A DNA stretch of 5,569 bases from assembly GCA_947456995.1 (NCBI GenBank), contig CANGVB010000297.1, positions 1 through 5,569 on the forward strand, written 5' to 3'. Source of the DNA: Bryobacteraceae bacterium (GTDB taxonomy: Bacteria; Acidobacteriota; Terriglobia; Bryobacterales; Bryobacteraceae). The notes beneath the pieces were generated by a model. It ran no database searches. It had not been told where the DNA came from and saw only the letters and a program-made list of their open reading frames with translations. Below, one piece after another: positions 5,569 through 5,569 of the stretch. Numbering within the stretch: position 1 is the first letter of the stretch; each line of letters starts with the position of its first letter. Both the position numbers and the translations under genes were made by a program.

Positions 5569-5569
5569 G

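Noticed and set aside
4925..5569. tRNA 3' end used as an integration (att) site with a downstream repeat
   Set aside because: No repeat of the tRNA 3' end is visible in the remaining window and no integrase is present; the downstream gene looks ordinary.

Overview
The window looks like chromosomal DNA from a free-living bacterium, most likely Acidobacteriota of the Bryobacter/Solibacter type. The clues are a moderately high G+C content (judged by eye), a Tat-targeted Gfo/Idh/MocA oxidoreductase, a zinc-ribbon rhomboid, a secreted-type beta-propeller protein and a mix of ATG and GTG starts. This placement is inference from gene content; there is no rRNA marker. I see no insertion sequence, phage gene, CRISPR array or large repeat.

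Layout: (1) 2-646 (+), the C-terminal part of a class I SAM methyltransferase. (2) 643-1476 (-), a rhomboid intramembrane serine protease with an N-terminal zinc ribbon. (3) 1505-2323 (+), a 2-oxoglutarate/Fe(II) oxygenase. (4) 2377-3165 (+), a class II aldolase with a complete metal site. (5) 3162-3734 (-), a four-helix membrane protein resembling DUF4149. (6) 3770-4849 (+), a Tat-signal Gfo/Idh/MocA oxidoreductase. (7) 4863-4952 (+), tRNA-Ser(UGA) with encoded CCA. (8) 4957-5568 (-), the C-terminal part of a beta-propeller, glycosidase-like protein that runs off the window edge.

The genes do not form one pathway. Orientation flips repeatedly (+ - + + - + + -), and only the oxygenase/aldolase pair could share a transcript. 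The aldolase, oxidoreductase and propeller protein all suit carbohydrate handling, but nothing in the sequence couples them. Packing is the most distinctive property. Both convergent protein-gene pairs share one CTAG palindrome as overlapping stop codons. Both divergent pairs are separated by only about 28-35 bp, so their promoters must sit in or against coding sequence and some transcripts may be leaderless. The tRNA and the opposing propeller gene are 4 bp apart. No gene-free stretch exceeds about 55 bp. I found no convincing novel multi-gene system; the findings concern architecture and a few domain features.
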